Under the pieces are notes generated by a model. The model worked only from the letters and a program-made list of their open reading frames with translations, was not told where the DNA came from and ran no database searches. Made by a program: the position numbers and the translations under genes. 64,000 nt of DNA, from positions 1-64,000 of the forward strand of contig JBFHIJ010000002.1 of NCBI GenBank assembly GCA_041596515.1, read 5' to 3'. Below are positions 34,040-43,423 of this stretch, one piece after another. Position 1 is the first letter of the stretch, and each line of letters opens with the position of its first letter. The stretch is from JBFHIJ01 sp041596515. Its GTDB lineage: Bacteria; Bacteroidota; Ignavibacteria; Kapaibacteriales; UBA2268.

Positions 34040-36115
34040 ATGGACTCGACTTTTGAATCTATTAAAGCCTTGTACTCTAAGGCTTCACAAAATGCAACTG
34101 AATTAGTAAATCGAGCTAAAATGACAGAGCATTTGTTTATGATTATTTTAGCTATTTTTATTGGTTTGTTAGCTGGTTTTGGTGCTTTAGGAATAAGGGT
34201 TCTTATTCATACTATATCAGATTATTGTTTTAATGGTAGTGGTACATTGTTGGAAAATATAATAGCTACACCATGGTACATAAAATTATTAGTACCGGCA
34301 TTAGGTGGACTTATTGTAGGCCCAATCATTTACTTTTTTGCACCGGAAGCAAAAGGTCATGGTGTACCTGAAGTTATGCAATCTGTTATTAAAAAAGGTG
34401 GTATTATTAGACCTCGAGTTGCTTTAGTCAAAGCATTTGCTTCGGCAGTAACAATTGGTACCGGTGGTTCAGTTGGGCGTGAAGGTCCCATTATTCAAAT
34501 AGGGGCTTCGTTAGGTTCAACAGTTGGTCAATTTTTTAATTTACCAACTTCCAGATTAAAAACATTAGTCGGATGCGGTGCAGCTGCAGGTATTGCAGCT
34601 GCATTTAATGCTCCAATAGCAGGTGCACTGTTTGCTGTAGAAATTATATTAATGGACTTTACTGCTAAGCAGCTTTCGCCGATTGTTATAGCTTCTGTAA
34701 TGGCTACAGTTGTGTCTCATTCATTTGAAGGAGATTTTGCAGCATTTGCTGTTCCGCATTATGAGTTAAAAAGTGCTTATGAAATATCATTCTATTTTTT
34801 ACTTGGCGGTTTAAGCGGTCTAATATCTTGGATATTTATCAAGGTCTTATATTTCTTTGAAGACTTTTGGGATGAAAAAATAAAAATTCCAGCATACCTT
34901 AAAGCATCTATTGGTGGGCTTTTAGTTGGAGCTATTGCGCTGCTATATCCTCAGTCTATGGGTGTTGGTTATGACTCTATTTCAAATGCTCTTTTATCTA
35001 ATTCTGTTTGGCATGTTGCATTAGTTCTCATATTTGTTAAAATCCTTGCGACATCATTAACTCTTGGTTCCGGTGGTTCCGGTGGTATTTTTGCACCATC
35101 TCTTTTCATGGGAGCTATGTTGGGAGCATTTTTCGGATATGTTGTAAATTATATATTTCCTGATATTACAGCTGCACCGGGTACTTATGCGTTAGTTGCC
35201 ATGGGAGGGCTAGTTGCAGGCACTACGAGAGCACCAATAACGGCTATTATAATTGTTTTTGAACTTACAAAAGAAACCAGTATTATATTACCACTAATGA
35301 TTGTGGTAACTATCTCTATGATTTTATCATCTAAGTTATCTAGAGAATCTATTTATACGTTACGCTTGCTACAGAGAGGTATAAAAGTAAAAGATACGGC
35401 TGATTATAGCATTTTAAGCTCAATTTTAGTTCGAGATTTATTTGACAAATCGTATGTTCATATAGATGAAAAAACAAACTTCAGGGAAGTTGTATATCAA
35501 ATTATTTCTAAAAAACAAACTTCACTTGCAGTCAATAGCATTGATGGTGATTTTATTGGCATTATTTCAATTGATAACATCAAAGAATTTCTATTAGATT
35601 CTGACGAACTCCAGCATGTCTTGATAGCAGGAGATATGGCAGATAAAAATGTTCCGAGAGTTATGCCAAATGATTCATTGAAAGTTGTTATTGAAAAAAT
35701 GAGTAAGTGTGATTATGATGGATTGCCTGTTGTAAATCATGAAAACGTAGATAAAATCATTGGAATGATTTGGCGAAAAGATGTTGATGATGCATATCAC
35801 AAAGAAATCAACAGACATCAACTTACTTCTGATTTAGCTACTAAACTGACTCTTGACAATGCAAACGAAGATATTCATTTCTTAGAAGGCTATATTATTA
35901 CAGAAATAGAAGTGCCTATGGACTTTATCGGAAAAACTATTAAAGAGTTAGATATTAGATCGAAATATGGTGTTGATATTATTTCAATTAAAGATTCCTC
36001 TCAAAAGGATAGCAACATTAAAGCTATTCCTTCTGCAGATCATTTATTTCAGTCGTCCGACATGATTATTGTGGCGGGACAAGCTTCAAAAATCAATATG
36101 CTAAAAAATATCTAA
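34040..36115 (+). CDS. ClC chloride transporter/channel with CBS and TrkA-C domains
   Basis: A 691-residue ClC protein. The membrane part (about 25-430) holds the filter sequences GHGVPEV (chloride-helix D region), GREGPIIQIG (gating glutamate E148) and GSGGSGGIFAPSLF. At the position of E. coli E203, the internal proton glutamate, the sequence reads isoleucine (LFAVEIILM, I202), so proton coupling may be altered or absent. The cytosolic tail has two CBS domains (about 455-590) and a TrkA-C-like domain (about 605-691, IITEIEVPMDFIGKTI), a nucleotide-sensing type of control. It stands alone. Whether it is a channel or an antiporter cannot be settled from sequence. Confidence 0.92.
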   Translation: MDSTFESIKALYSKASQNATELVNRAKMTEHLFMIILAIFIGLLAGFGALGIRVLIHTISDYCFNGSGTLLENIIATPWYIKLLVPALGGLIVGPIIYFFAPEAKGHGVPEVMQSVIKKGGIIRPRVALVKAFASAVTIGTGGSVGREGPIIQIGASLGSTVGQFFNLPTSRLKTLVGCGAAAGIAAAFNAPIAGALFAVEIILMDFTAKQLSPIVIASVMATVVSHSFEGDFAAFAVPHYELKSAYEISFYFLLGGLSGLISWIFIKVLYFFEDFWDEKIKIPAYLKASIGGLLVGAIALLYPQSMGVGYDSISNALLSNSVWHVALVLIFVKILATSLTLGSGGSGGIFAPSLFMGAMLGAFFGYVVNYIFPDITAAPGTYALVAMGGLVAGTTRAPITAIIIVFELTKETSIILPLMIVVTISMILSSKLSRESIYTLRLLQRGIKVKDTADYSILSSILVRDLFDKSYVHIDEKTNFREVVYQIISKKQTSLAVNSIDGDFIGIISIDNIKEFLLDSDELQHVLIAGDMADKNVPRVMPNDSLKVVIEKMSKCDYDGLPVVNHENVDKIIGMIWRKDVDDAYHKEINRHQLTSDLATKLTLDNANEDIHFLEGYIITEIEVPMDFIGKTIKELDIRSKYGVDIISIKDSSQKDSNIKAIPSADHLFQSSDMIIVAGQASKINMLKNI

Positions 36116-36585
36116 ACTCATTTGAGAAAGGGGCGTGAAATAGTTCACGCTCCCAACTCTAACAGCTCGACTATTTATAGATTTGCTTCATGTGACATTG
36201 AAAACAGGGAATTAGCTAATCGTATTAACCATACAATTCCCTTCTTTGTTTTACCACGAAAAATCATTTACTATTAAACCCAAAAATGACATTTGAAAAG
36301 ATGAAAAGATCTAAAGTTTTTGAATAAGGGTAAAACCTCTTATTCAATAAGCAATTACGTAATATTTTCTTACAGAGGAAGTAAGTATGCTCAATGGTTA
36401 TACGGTCATTTACAGCACTATGATGATATCTAATGACACATCTGAGTTAAATATAGATTCTGTTTATTAGAACTGATAGTTCAGATATTATTATCCTCAT
36501 GAGAGTATAGTTGTGTTTTCGAGGCATCATCAAAAGTTGGAGACTAAGCCAAATTATTCTACATTAGGAAAAGTAGAATTGATCA
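36116..36585. other. Gene-free region after the ClC gene
   Basis: About 470 bases between convergent genes. Two hairpins are visible: a 10-bp stem around loop ATAG (36130-36153) just after the ClC stop, and TGAATAAG...CTTATTCA with an inner GGT/ACC (36321-36346). Neither has a T-tract. A 27-codon frame at 36387-36470 is preceded by GAGG but has no other support. Otherwise I see nothing. Confidence 0.45.
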
Positions 36586-38328
36586 TTACTTAGCTATGTC
36601 GCTTATATCTGTATTGATAGGTCGGATGGAAATATTAACTCTTCTCTTTAGCTTATTGTCTATTTGAGATGCGTCAACTCCTTTGCCTTTAACTTTCCAG
36701 ATACATTTTGAAGTGTCTATGTCTAACGCCAAAAGTCTATCATTAATATATTTTGCAGTAAAGTAAGCACGGAGATAAGATAGTAGTTTGTTATCCATTT
36801 TATTACCCGGGAAAGCATTTATTCCAAGCTCTTTTGAGGAAATAGGTATATCTGCATAGACTGCTTTACTTGTAAATGGGCGAGGGTCGGCATAACCTTC
36901 TACATTAATTTCTAATTTATGTTGGGTTTTAGTGCATTTGCTGTTTAGATTTGAAATAGTTTCTTCTATATAGTTCACAGCCTCGTTCAATGCTTTTTCG
37001 ACAAGCATAGTATATTTATCGTACTTGCCCTCAGGATTTTCTATATATTTAGTAGAGTCATCATTACCAATTAGGTTATATGCAAATTTCATCTTTAAAG
37101 AAGTCAGGTTTTCGCCTGTATTTGGTTTGTAATAACCCGTTACAAAGAAAGGGATATCATATTCTTCAAATGTAAAAGCTTGCAAATCAGGATTTAGCTT
37201 AAAATTTACAAGGACTTTAGTTGCTTTGTTTTCATTGCATTGAGCAGGAACATATTGTTTTACAGTAAGGTTTGCGTTACATGCGTTTACGTATTCCAAT
37301 AAATATGGAGTATTAGATTTAACATGATACGAGATTATACCATCATTAAATATATCAATTTTACTTTGCTCTTTTGTGATGACATTAGTAATATTCAAAG
37401 TCCCTTCTACCGCAATTTCTTTGCTTTCAGAATGAACAGTACCTTCAAAAATAACCGGACCACAAAGATCAAAAGCATAAATATCTTTACCACCACAACC
37501 GCCGATTCGATCTGAGGTTAAATAGATTTCTTCTTTATAAACAGCAGGGCCAAGTTCATTATACTGTGTATTAATTGGATTAGGAAGTCTTGTTAGTTCA
37601 GTCCACTCGTCATTTTCATAACTAGCTCTAAAAATATCATAACCTTCGGCATTATGTCCATTACTTGCTAATAGCAAATTGTTATTATCATCTAAGTAAG
37701 GCGATTTTTCATCACTTTCTGAATTGACAGTATTACCTAGATTTCTAACATTTGCAAACTCAAGACCATTTCGGCTGGCTGTGTAAATATCTAAACCACC
37801 TATGCCTCCGGGACGATCAGAAGTAAAAAGGAGAGTTTGACCATCGTTGGATATATGTGGATGAGATTCATAATTCAGCGTATTGAGTGCAAGCTTTTTA
37901 GGTTGGCTCCATTTTCCATTTTTATTAATTGAATGATAAATGTCGGAATTGATTTTTTCAACGTCAGTTGTCATTGCAGCAAAAAATATTTCAATATTTC
38001 CTTCTTTATTTTTAAAAAAAGAGGGGAGACCTGCAACGTCAAATTTATCTAAAGGCAAATCTTTTACTACTATTGGTTTTTGCAGAGACTTCATGTTCAT
38101 CATCAGTATTTCTTCTTCTTTGCCTTTTTCATTTGTCGATTGAGAAGTGAAGTACATTGTGTCGTCAATAATAAATGGAGAGAACTCATCGTCAGAAGTA
38201 TTAAATAATGCTCCCAGATTTCCATTTTTTCTTTCTTCAAGGCACGTTTCTACTGTTGCACAGCTGTTTAGTAGTAGTGCAATGTAAATCATTGTAAAAA
38301 TAAGAGTTATGTATTTTATATTAGTCAT
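36586..38328 (-). CDS. PD40/OmpA-like lipoprotein
   Basis: A 580-residue lipoprotein. The signal peptide ends in the lipobox LNSC (MTNIKYITLIFTMIYIALLL then NSC). The mature region has WD40-like PD40 propeller repeats (FSPFIIDDTMYFTSQ, HPHISNDGQTLLFTSDRPGG, KSPYLDDNNNLLLASNG, GPAVYKEEIYLTSDRIGG). A C-terminal OmpA-like domain (about 420-570) has VEGYADPR near the peptidoglycan-binding site. Proteins of this design tether the outer membrane to the cell wall or sense it. The frame runs to a TTG at 38337, but the ATG at 38328 gives the better signal peptide. It is alone and points away from alr. Confidence 0.85.
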   Translation of the reverse strand: MTNIKYITLIFTMIYIALLLNSCATVETCLEERKNGNLGALFNTSDDEFSPFIIDDTMYFTSQSTNEKGKEEEILMMNMKSLQKPIVVKDLPLDKFDVAGLPSFFKNKEGNIEIFFAAMTTDVEKINSDIYHSINKNGKWSQPKKLALNTLNYESHPHISNDGQTLLFTSDRPGGIGGLDIYTASRNGLEFANVRNLGNTVNSESDEKSPYLDDNNNLLLASNGHNAEGYDIFRASYENDEWTELTRLPNPINTQYNELGPAVYKEEIYLTSDRIGGCGGKDIYAFDLCGPVIFEGTVHSESKEIAVEGTLNITNVITKEQSKIDIFNDGIISYHVKSNTPYLLEYVNACNANLTVKQYVPAQCNENKATKVLVNFKLNPDLQAFTFEEYDIPFFVTGYYKPNTGENLTSLKMKFAYNLIGNDDSTKYIENPEGKYDKYTMLVEKALNEAVNYIEETISNLNSKCTKTQHKLEINVEGYADPRPFTSKAVYADIPISSKELGINAFPGNKMDNKLLSYLRAYFTAKYINDRLLALDIDTSKCIWKVKGKGVDASQIDNKLKRRVNISIRPINTDISDIAK

Positions 38329-38497
38329 ATTCTTCAAGCAAAAAATATAGTATTAGTAAAGAATAAAGTATTTATATATTTTTGTAAGTGTATTTGAATA
38401 ATACATATCTCTGTGCGGGGGAAATTGTTTGTAGCATAGAGTGTGTATTTACACTTCAATATCTCTTTTATCGGCATAAATTGGAAGAAAATTAGCT

Positions 38498-39610
38498 ATG
38501 AACGGCACTTTTTGCGAAATAAACCTAAATAGTTTTCAACAGAATATTCAGTCTATAAGAAACCTTGTAGGCAGTTTAGAAATACTACCAATTATAAAAT
38601 CAAATGCTTATGGGCATGGTATAATACCTATATCTAATAAACTACACGAAATAGGCATAAATGTATTAGGTGTTGCATGGGCTGAGGAAGGAAAGAAAAT
38701 CCGGAAGTCAGGCAATAAAGCTAAGTTGCATATTATTATTCCTCCTTTAAATACTGATATCGACAATATTATAGAATATAATTTGCAATGTTCTGTAAGT
38801 AGAGTTGAATTTTGCAAAGAATTGTCTGAAAAAGCTGTCAAGAAAGGCTTAGTGATACCTGTGCATGTATTCGTCAATACAGGCATGAATCGAGATGGGA
38901 TTCTACCTGAAATTGCAGTGCACTTCATGAATGAAATAAGCAATTTAAAGGGATTAGAAATAGAAGGTATTCAATCACATTTTTGCAGTGCAGATAGCGA
39001 AGACCTTACTTTCAGCCATAGTCAGCTTGAAGTCTTTAATAAAACTATAGATTTACTCGCTGATAGTGGTTTTAATTTTAAATATAAACACATAGCAAAT
39101 AGTGCAGGCATAATTCAGTTGACTGATTCTCATCATACGATGGTTCGCCCAGGTATTTTTATTTATGGATATCAAGGTGAAGAGTTTTTACAGAATAAAG
39201 TTGATATTCATCCTGTGATGACAATTAAGTCTCATGTTATAGAAGTAAGAGATATTAAAAAAGGTGATACTACAGGATATGCTTTCAAATATATCGCTGA
39301 AGAAGATACTAAAATAGCTGTATTATCAACTGGTTATGGTGATGGTTTCTCACGAGCTCATTCTAATAAAAGCAATGTGATTATAAATGATAAGAAATAT
39401 CCAATAATAGGCACTGTTTGCATGGATGAGATAATGGTAAATCTCGGTTACGAAAATAAAAGTGTAAATATTGGTGATGAAGCTATACTAATGGGTAAGT
39501 CTGAAACTCAAGAAATATCTATCTACGAGTTAGCCCAAAATATCAATACTATTCCTTATGAAATCACAACAGCTTTGACCGACAGAGTTAAAAGAATATA
39601 TATCGACTAA
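38498..39610 (+). CDS. alr: Alanine racemase
   Basis: A 370-residue PLP-dependent fold-type III racemase that makes D-alanine for peptidoglycan. The PLP lysine is K34 in the KSNAYGHG motif (usually KANAYGHG). Other blocks are VFVNTGMNRDGI, SGI-type HIANSAGI, the catalytic-tyrosine block STGYGDGFSRA and GTVCMDEIMV. Length is normal for Alr. The stop codon overlaps that of gatA by 4 nt in a tail-to-tail arrangement. It fits the D-Ala-D-Ala-ligase-like protein in the window, although that protein's substrate is not proven. Confidence 0.95.
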   Translation: MNGTFCEINLNSFQQNIQSIRNLVGSLEILPIIKSNAYGHGIIPISNKLHEIGINVLGVAWAEEGKKIRKSGNKAKLHIIIPPLNTDIDNIIEYNLQCSVSRVEFCKELSEKAVKKGLVIPVHVFVNTGMNRDGILPEIAVHFMNEISNLKGLEIEGIQSHFCSADSEDLTFSHSQLEVFNKTIDLLADSGFNFKYKHIANSAGIIQLTDSHHTMVRPGIFIYGYQGEEFLQNKVDIHPVMTIKSHVIEVRDIKKGDTTGYAFKYIAEEDTKIAVLSTGYGDGFSRAHSNKSNVIINDKKYPIIGTVCMDEIMVNLGYENKSVNIGDEAILMGKSETQEISIYELAQNINTIPYEITTALTDRVKRIYID

Positions 39611-40926
39611 GCTTTAAGTTCTTTATAGAAATCCAGTAAACGTATATCAGTATATCGGGGTGATATTATCTGAATACTCTGAGGTAAACCACATTTGTAC
39701 TGACCGTAAGGGAATGCGATTGATGGTGATGCGATGATATTTGCTATACAGGTAAAAGCGTCGAAAAAATGTTGGTTACCTGTATTTTCATCTACTTTTG
39801 AAGGGAGTAGTGGAGTAGTTGGAGTTATTACAACATCGACTTTTTCAAATATTTTGATAAATATCTCAATCAAGTTCTGTTTTAATGACTCTGCTTTTTC
39901 AAACAATTTCTCTTTGTCTTGACTCAGTAAATAATTCCCAAGAATAATTCTATTTTTAGTTTGCTCACCAATTAATTTACTTCTTGTACTTAGAGTATTT
40001 TCGATTCTTTTACCGTAAGCCATTCCAGTAAATCTGGACAAATTGGAAGATGATTCTATAGAAGTTAACACTTGATAAGCGGCAATAATATGCTCCAGAT
40101 CAGGTATCGTAATCTCGCTAATCATGAAACCTAAATCCATTAAGTAATCTATATAATAATTATAGTTATCAATGACTTCTTGGGAAACTAACGGAGCATT
40201 GCCAAGATTCAAAACGCCAATAGTATGTCCTCTGAACTCTTTATCTTCATGAGCAAGAGAAGTCATATCTTTGATATCTTTCCCTCTGGCGAATAAATAT
40301 GTTTCTTTGATATATTCAATATTTTTCGATATAAAAGAAATTTGATCATAACTAGGAGCAAATGATAGCAAACCATATCTTGATACTGAACTATAACTTG
40401 GTTTAAAACCTAAAAGTCCAGTCATTGCCGCCGGTAATCTTGAAGAACCACCCGTGTCAGAGGCAATTGCAATATGGCAAACATCTGTAGCAACCGAGGC
40501 TGCAGCTCCTGCAGACGAACCGCCAATCATATATTCAGGGTTTAAAGGATTGATTATACTGCCAAAAGCAGAGTTTGTACCTAAAGTTCCTATTGCAAAC
40601 TCATCTAAATTAGTTTTACCTATAATAGTTATGCCTTCATCTAATAGCTTAGAGACAGCAGTGGCAGAATAATCAGAAGTAGTTCTGTCTAATAAGCCAG
40701 CTCCAGCATTAAACGGCATCCCATCTAGCATAATATTATCTTTGACAGAGACAATTAGGTGAGAAAGAGAATTATTTATTTGAGGTTCTGCATCATAGTT
40801 TATGTGAGAAAATATATTAAATTTATCTTTTTCGATTAGCTCAAATAAGTCAGAAAGAATAGAGGTTCTATTCTCAGCTTGCAGCAAAAAGTCTTTCAAG
40901 AGGTCAGGCTTCGAGTGAGTTTCCAT
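39607..40926 (-). CDS. gatA: Amidase, probable GatA
   Basis: A 439-residue amidase-signature protein. The Ser-cisSer-Lys triad is visible and spaced as in GatA: K62 (SVKDNI), S137 (IGGSSAG) and S161 (SDTGGSS). The blocks GKTNLDEFAIGT, NSAFGSIINPLNPEY and SVSRYGLLSFAPSYDQI are close to GatA of the Asp/Glu-tRNA amidotransferase, which makes Gln-tRNA(Gln) and Asn-tRNA(Asn). It is about 40 residues shorter than usual, mainly at the N-terminus, and RLPA replaces the common RQPA. It overlaps the tatB-like gene by 23 nt. gatB and gatC are not nearby, so a divergent stand-alone amidase cannot be ruled out. Confidence 0.82.
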   Translation of the reverse strand: METHSKPDLLKDFLLQAENRTSILSDLFELIEKDKFNIFSHINYDAEPQINNSLSHLIVSVKDNIMLDGMPFNAGAGLLDRTTSDYSATAVSKLLDEGITIIGKTNLDEFAIGTLGTNSAFGSIINPLNPEYMIGGSSAGAAASVATDVCHIAIASDTGGSSRLPAAMTGLLGFKPSYSSVSRYGLLSFAPSYDQISFISKNIEYIKETYLFARGKDIKDMTSLAHEDKEFRGHTIGVLNLGNAPLVSQEVIDNYNYYIDYLMDLGFMISEITIPDLEHIIAAYQVLTSIESSSNLSRFTGMAYGKRIENTLSTRSKLIGEQTKNRIILGNYLLSQDKEKLFEKAESLKQNLIEIFIKIFEKVDVVITPTTPLLPSKVDENTGNQHFFDAFTCIANIIASPSIAFPYGQYKCGLPQSIQIISPRYTDIRLLDFYKELKA

Positions 40927-41305
40927 TAGGTAGATTTTTTTGTTCGTCAGATTTTGGTTTTTCTATTAGGTCTTCCGGTTTGAACTTGTTATCAAAACTA
41001 TCAGTGCTTTGTTCCTTGATGTCAAAATTGTCTTCATCCAAGTGTTGCACAGGTTCTTTAACATATTTCACAGAAGCATCTTTTTCTATTATCTGGTCAC
41101 GAGATTGGGAGTTTTCAATATCAGCGACAGATTTAGCTTCATCACTAATGTTGTTAATTTCATCGGTGAATTGCTGTTGTGCATCTTTGATTTTTTGCAT
41201 ACCTTTTCCCATTGTTCTGGCAATTTCAGGTAGTTTTTTCGGGCCAAACAACACTATGATTGCCAGAACAATAAGTATTAATTCTCCACCGCCAACATCA
41301 AACAT
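40904..41305 (-). CDS. tatB: TatA/TatB-family protein, long form
   Basis: A 133-residue twin-arginine translocase component. One membrane helix (about residues 6-20) is followed by the hinge LFGPKKLPEIARTMGKGM and an amphipathic helix. The long acidic, lysine-rich tail (about 60-133) is what distinguishes it as TatB-like from the short TatA just upstream. It starts 14 nt after tatA and overlaps gatA by 23 nt. tatC is not in the window. TatB proteins bind twin-arginine signals with TatC; naming it TatB rather than a second TatA is based on tail length alone. Confidence 0.82.
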   Translation of the reverse strand: MFDVGGGELILIVLAIIVLFGPKKLPEIARTMGKGMQKIKDAQQQFTDEINNISDEAKSVADIENSQSRDQIIEKDASVKYVKEPVQHLDEDNFDIKEQSTDSFDNKFKPEDLIEKPKSDEQKNLPNGNSLEA

Positions 41306-41319
41306 ATTAGCACACTTTT

Positions 41320-41493
41320 CTACTTATTATCAATTTTTTTTGTTTCTTCTTTGCCTTCGTTGGCAGCTTCTTTAAATTCTTTGATGCCGGAGCCTAAGCC
41401 ACGCATCAATTCAGGTATTTTTTTACCACCAAAAAGTAGAGCTATTACAGCTACTATAATAAGTAATTCCGGTAAACCTAGTCCAAAAGGCAT
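41320..41493 (-). CDS. tatA: Sec-independent translocase TatA
   Basis: A 57-residue protein. It starts MPFGLGLPELLIIVAVIALL, with one membrane helix, then the FGGKKIPELMRGLGSGIKEF hinge and amphipathic helix that forms the translocation patch, and ends with a lysine-rich tail. Length and sequence fit TatA/E. It lies between purQ and the longer TatB-like gene, 14 nt before the latter. Together they suggest a Tat pathway for folded, cofactor-bearing proteins; a likely client in this window is the metallophosphoesterase at 49033. Confidence 0.92.
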   Translation of the reverse strand: MPFGLGLPELLIIVAVIALLFGGKKIPELMRGLGSGIKEFKEAANEGKEETKKIDNK

Positions 41494-41515
41494 CTTATAC
41501 CTCGCCTATTCCAAT

Positions 41516-42208
41516 TTATTTAAAATGTTTTGCTAAGGATTTGAAAATAGCAAGACCATCGTTACAACCTAATTGCTTATCGCTGTATCTTTCCGGGTGA
41601 GGCATCATACCAAGTACGTTACCTTTCTCGTTAATGATACCAGCGATATTATTTATAGAACCGTTAGGGTTAACATTTTTAGTTATGTTACCATCTTTGT
41701 CAGAGTATCTGAAAATTACTCTGTTGTTTGATTCCAATTCTTCGATTGTTTCTGCATCTGCAAAGTAATTTCCATCACCGTGAGCAATAGGAATTCTAAT
41801 AACTTCATCTTGCTTTAGCTCAGACGTAAAAGCAGTAGAATTATTCAACACTTTCAAGTAAACATCTTTGCAAATGAAATGTAAAGATTCATTTTTAAGT
41901 AAAGCACCCGGTAAAAGGTTTGATTCTGTCAAAACTTGGAAGCCATTACAAATGCCGATTACATATCCGCCATTTTCAGCAAACTTCACAACTTCTTTCA
42001 TAATAGGAGAGAAACGTGAAATAGCACCGCATCTTAAGTAGTCACCATAAGAAAAACCACCCGGCAAAACAATACAATCAATATCTGAAGGAATAGAAGT
42101 ATCTTTATGCCAAAGGAAAGTAGCCTCTTCACCAGCATTTTTTTTAGTGGCAAAGTATGCATCATGGTCACAATTAGAACCGGGAAATATTACAACTCCG
42201 AACTTCAT
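41516..42208 (-). CDS. purQ: Phosphoribosylformylglycinamidine synthase, glutaminase subunit
   Basis: A 230-residue class I glutamine amidotransferase that supplies ammonia for FGAM formation in purine synthesis. KFGVVIFPGSNCDHD is the N-terminal signature, GICNGFQVL carries the nucleophile C87, and the His/Glu pair lies in MMPHPERYSD. Length is normal. It follows purS by 12 nt; the large PurL subunit is not in the window. Having PurS and PurQ as separate proteins, instead of one large fused PurL, differs from many Bacteroidota. Confidence 0.95.
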   Translation of the reverse strand: MKFGVVIFPGSNCDHDAYFATKKNAGEEATFLWHKDTSIPSDIDCIVLPGGFSYGDYLRCGAISRFSPIMKEVVKFAENGGYVIGICNGFQVLTESNLLPGALLKNESLHFICKDVYLKVLNNSTAFTSELKQDEVIRIPIAHGDGNYFADAETIEELESNNRVIFRYSDKDGNITKNVNPNGSINNIAGIINEKGNVLGMMPHPERYSDKQLGCNDGLAIFKSLAKHFK

Positions 42209-42220
42209 TTTAGCCTCTAA

Positions 42221-42478
42221 TTATTTAATTTCTTCCAATTTAACAAAATGATCTTCGATGATAGGATTAGCGATAAGCTGTTTGCATGCTGTATCTACCA
42301 TTTCAAGAGCTTTTTCTTCGGATTCGGCTTCTACTGTCAATTCTACAAATTTACCAATTCTAATATTAGTAAGAGAGTTATATTCCAAAGAGTGTAGAGC
42401 GTGTTCTACGGTTTTACCTTGCACATCTAAGATGCCTTCTCTTAGAGTGATATTTACTTTAGCAGCAAATTTTTTCAT
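42221..42478 (-). CDS. purS: Phosphoribosylformylglycinamidine synthase subunit PurS
   Basis: An 85-residue PurS that joins PurL and PurQ in the FGAM synthase complex. The FAAKVNITLREGILDVQGKT start and VEHALHSLEYNSLTNIRIGK are family hallmarks, and ANPIIEDHFVKLEEI closes the fold. A clear Bacteroidota-type promoter (42532-42564) drives it, opening the purS-purQ-tatA-tatB-gatA unit. Confidence 0.95.
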   Translation of the reverse strand: MKKFAAKVNITLREGILDVQGKTVEHALHSLEYNSLTNIRIGKFVELTVEAESEEKALEMVDTACKQLIANPIIEDHFVKLEEIK

Positions 42479-42531
42479 CTGTACACCTGATATATTTGAA
42501 TGTATGTTTGTCTTTTGCTAAAAATGATATA

Positions 42532-42564
42532 CAAAAATAAGAAAAATATCTTTATTCTGACAAA
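42532..42564 (-). promoter_or_regulatory. Bacteroidota-type promoter of the purS operon
   Basis: On the minus strand TTTG (42564-42561) is followed by 21 nt and TATTTTTG (42539-42532). This fits the TTTG...TAnnTTTG consensus and would start transcription about 45 nt before purS. Confidence 0.75.
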
Positions 42565-42568
42565 GCAA

Positions 42569-43354
42569 CTAAAGATTATAATTGCCTTCATCATTATCTA
42601 TGTCGTCTACATATTCATCTATTTCGTCTTCCGGTGAAGTTTTCGCTTTAATCCACAACATAGTCCTTACTAAAGCAGTTCCTAAAACATAAATAACCAT
42701 AGTCGGGAATATAGAAAGTCCTTTTGTTGTTATTCCGGCTATGATTGCTCCGGCTATTCCAATAATCAGCAAAGGAGATTCTTTAAGATTTTTCTTGGTA
42801 GGCTTTGGAATGTTATGATATTTAATCATAGTTACCATAGCAGTGGCTACACCAAATGAAACAAATGGTGTTAAAATCGCTTTGAAATCTTCTGATATTC
42901 TATCGGTCAAATAGAAAAATATCAGGTAAGAAATAATAGTCAAAGCACCAGAAGGAATAGGTAGACCATAAAAATACTTTTTGTCTTCATAGCTATTTAG
43001 CTTAACATTGAATCTGGCTAAGCGTACAACCCCAGCTAATGCAGGTATAGCTGCCAGTAATATTCCAAATTCTCCATATTGCTCAAAGTGAGCTTTATAT
43101 AGCATATATGACGGCGCTACGCCAAATGAAACAGCGTCGCATAAAGAATCTAACTCTACTCCAAACTCGCTTGCTGAATTGAACAGCCTGGCCATAGCTC
43201 CATCTAACATATCAAAAATAGCAGCCATAAGAATAAAAAGAGCTGCTTTCTCAAATTGCAAATCGGCTATGTGTACTATGGCTGTAAAGCCTGAAAATAA
43301 ATTTGCAAGTGTTAACAAGTTTGGTACTATCGATCGGGTAATTCTCAGTTTCAT
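42569..43354 (-). CDS. pssA: CDP-diacylglycerol-serine O-phosphatidyltransferase
   Basis: A 261-residue membrane enzyme that forms phosphatidylserine from CDP-diacylglycerol and serine. The CDP-alcohol phosphatidyltransferase motif D-G-x2-A-R-x8-G-x3-D-x3-D is complete: D51, G52, A55, R56, G65, D69, D73. It has about eight hydrophobic helices and a short acidic C-terminal tail. It lies 69 nt downstream of psd, whose product uses its product, so together they give phosphatidylethanolamine. The N-terminus LLTLANLFSGFTAI is typical of the PssA-II type. Confidence 0.94.
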   Translation of the reverse strand: MKLRITRSIVPNLLTLANLFSGFTAIVHIADLQFEKAALFILMAAIFDMLDGAMARLFNSASEFGVELDSLCDAVSFGVAPSYMLYKAHFEQYGEFGILLAAIPALAGVVRLARFNVKLNSYEDKKYFYGLPIPSGALTIISYLIFFYLTDRISEDFKAILTPFVSFGVATAMVTMIKYHNIPKPTKKNLKESPLLIIGIAGAIIAGITTKGLSIFPTMVIYVLGTALVRTMLWIKAKTSPEDEIDEYVDDIDNDEGNYNL

Positions 43355-43423
43355 GTATCAATCTTTTGGTGTTGTTTTTTTAGTTTCAGGGAATTTAATC
43401 ATTCCATTCGATAAATCAAAAAA

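Noticed and set aside
36321..36346. The TGAATAAG/CTTATTCA hairpin as a terminator
   Set aside because: It has no T-tract on either strand and is over 200 nt from both flanking genes.
36387..36470. A 27-codon frame preceded by GAGG
   Set aside because: Too short and without homology or conserved features; AT-rich DNA gives such frames by chance.
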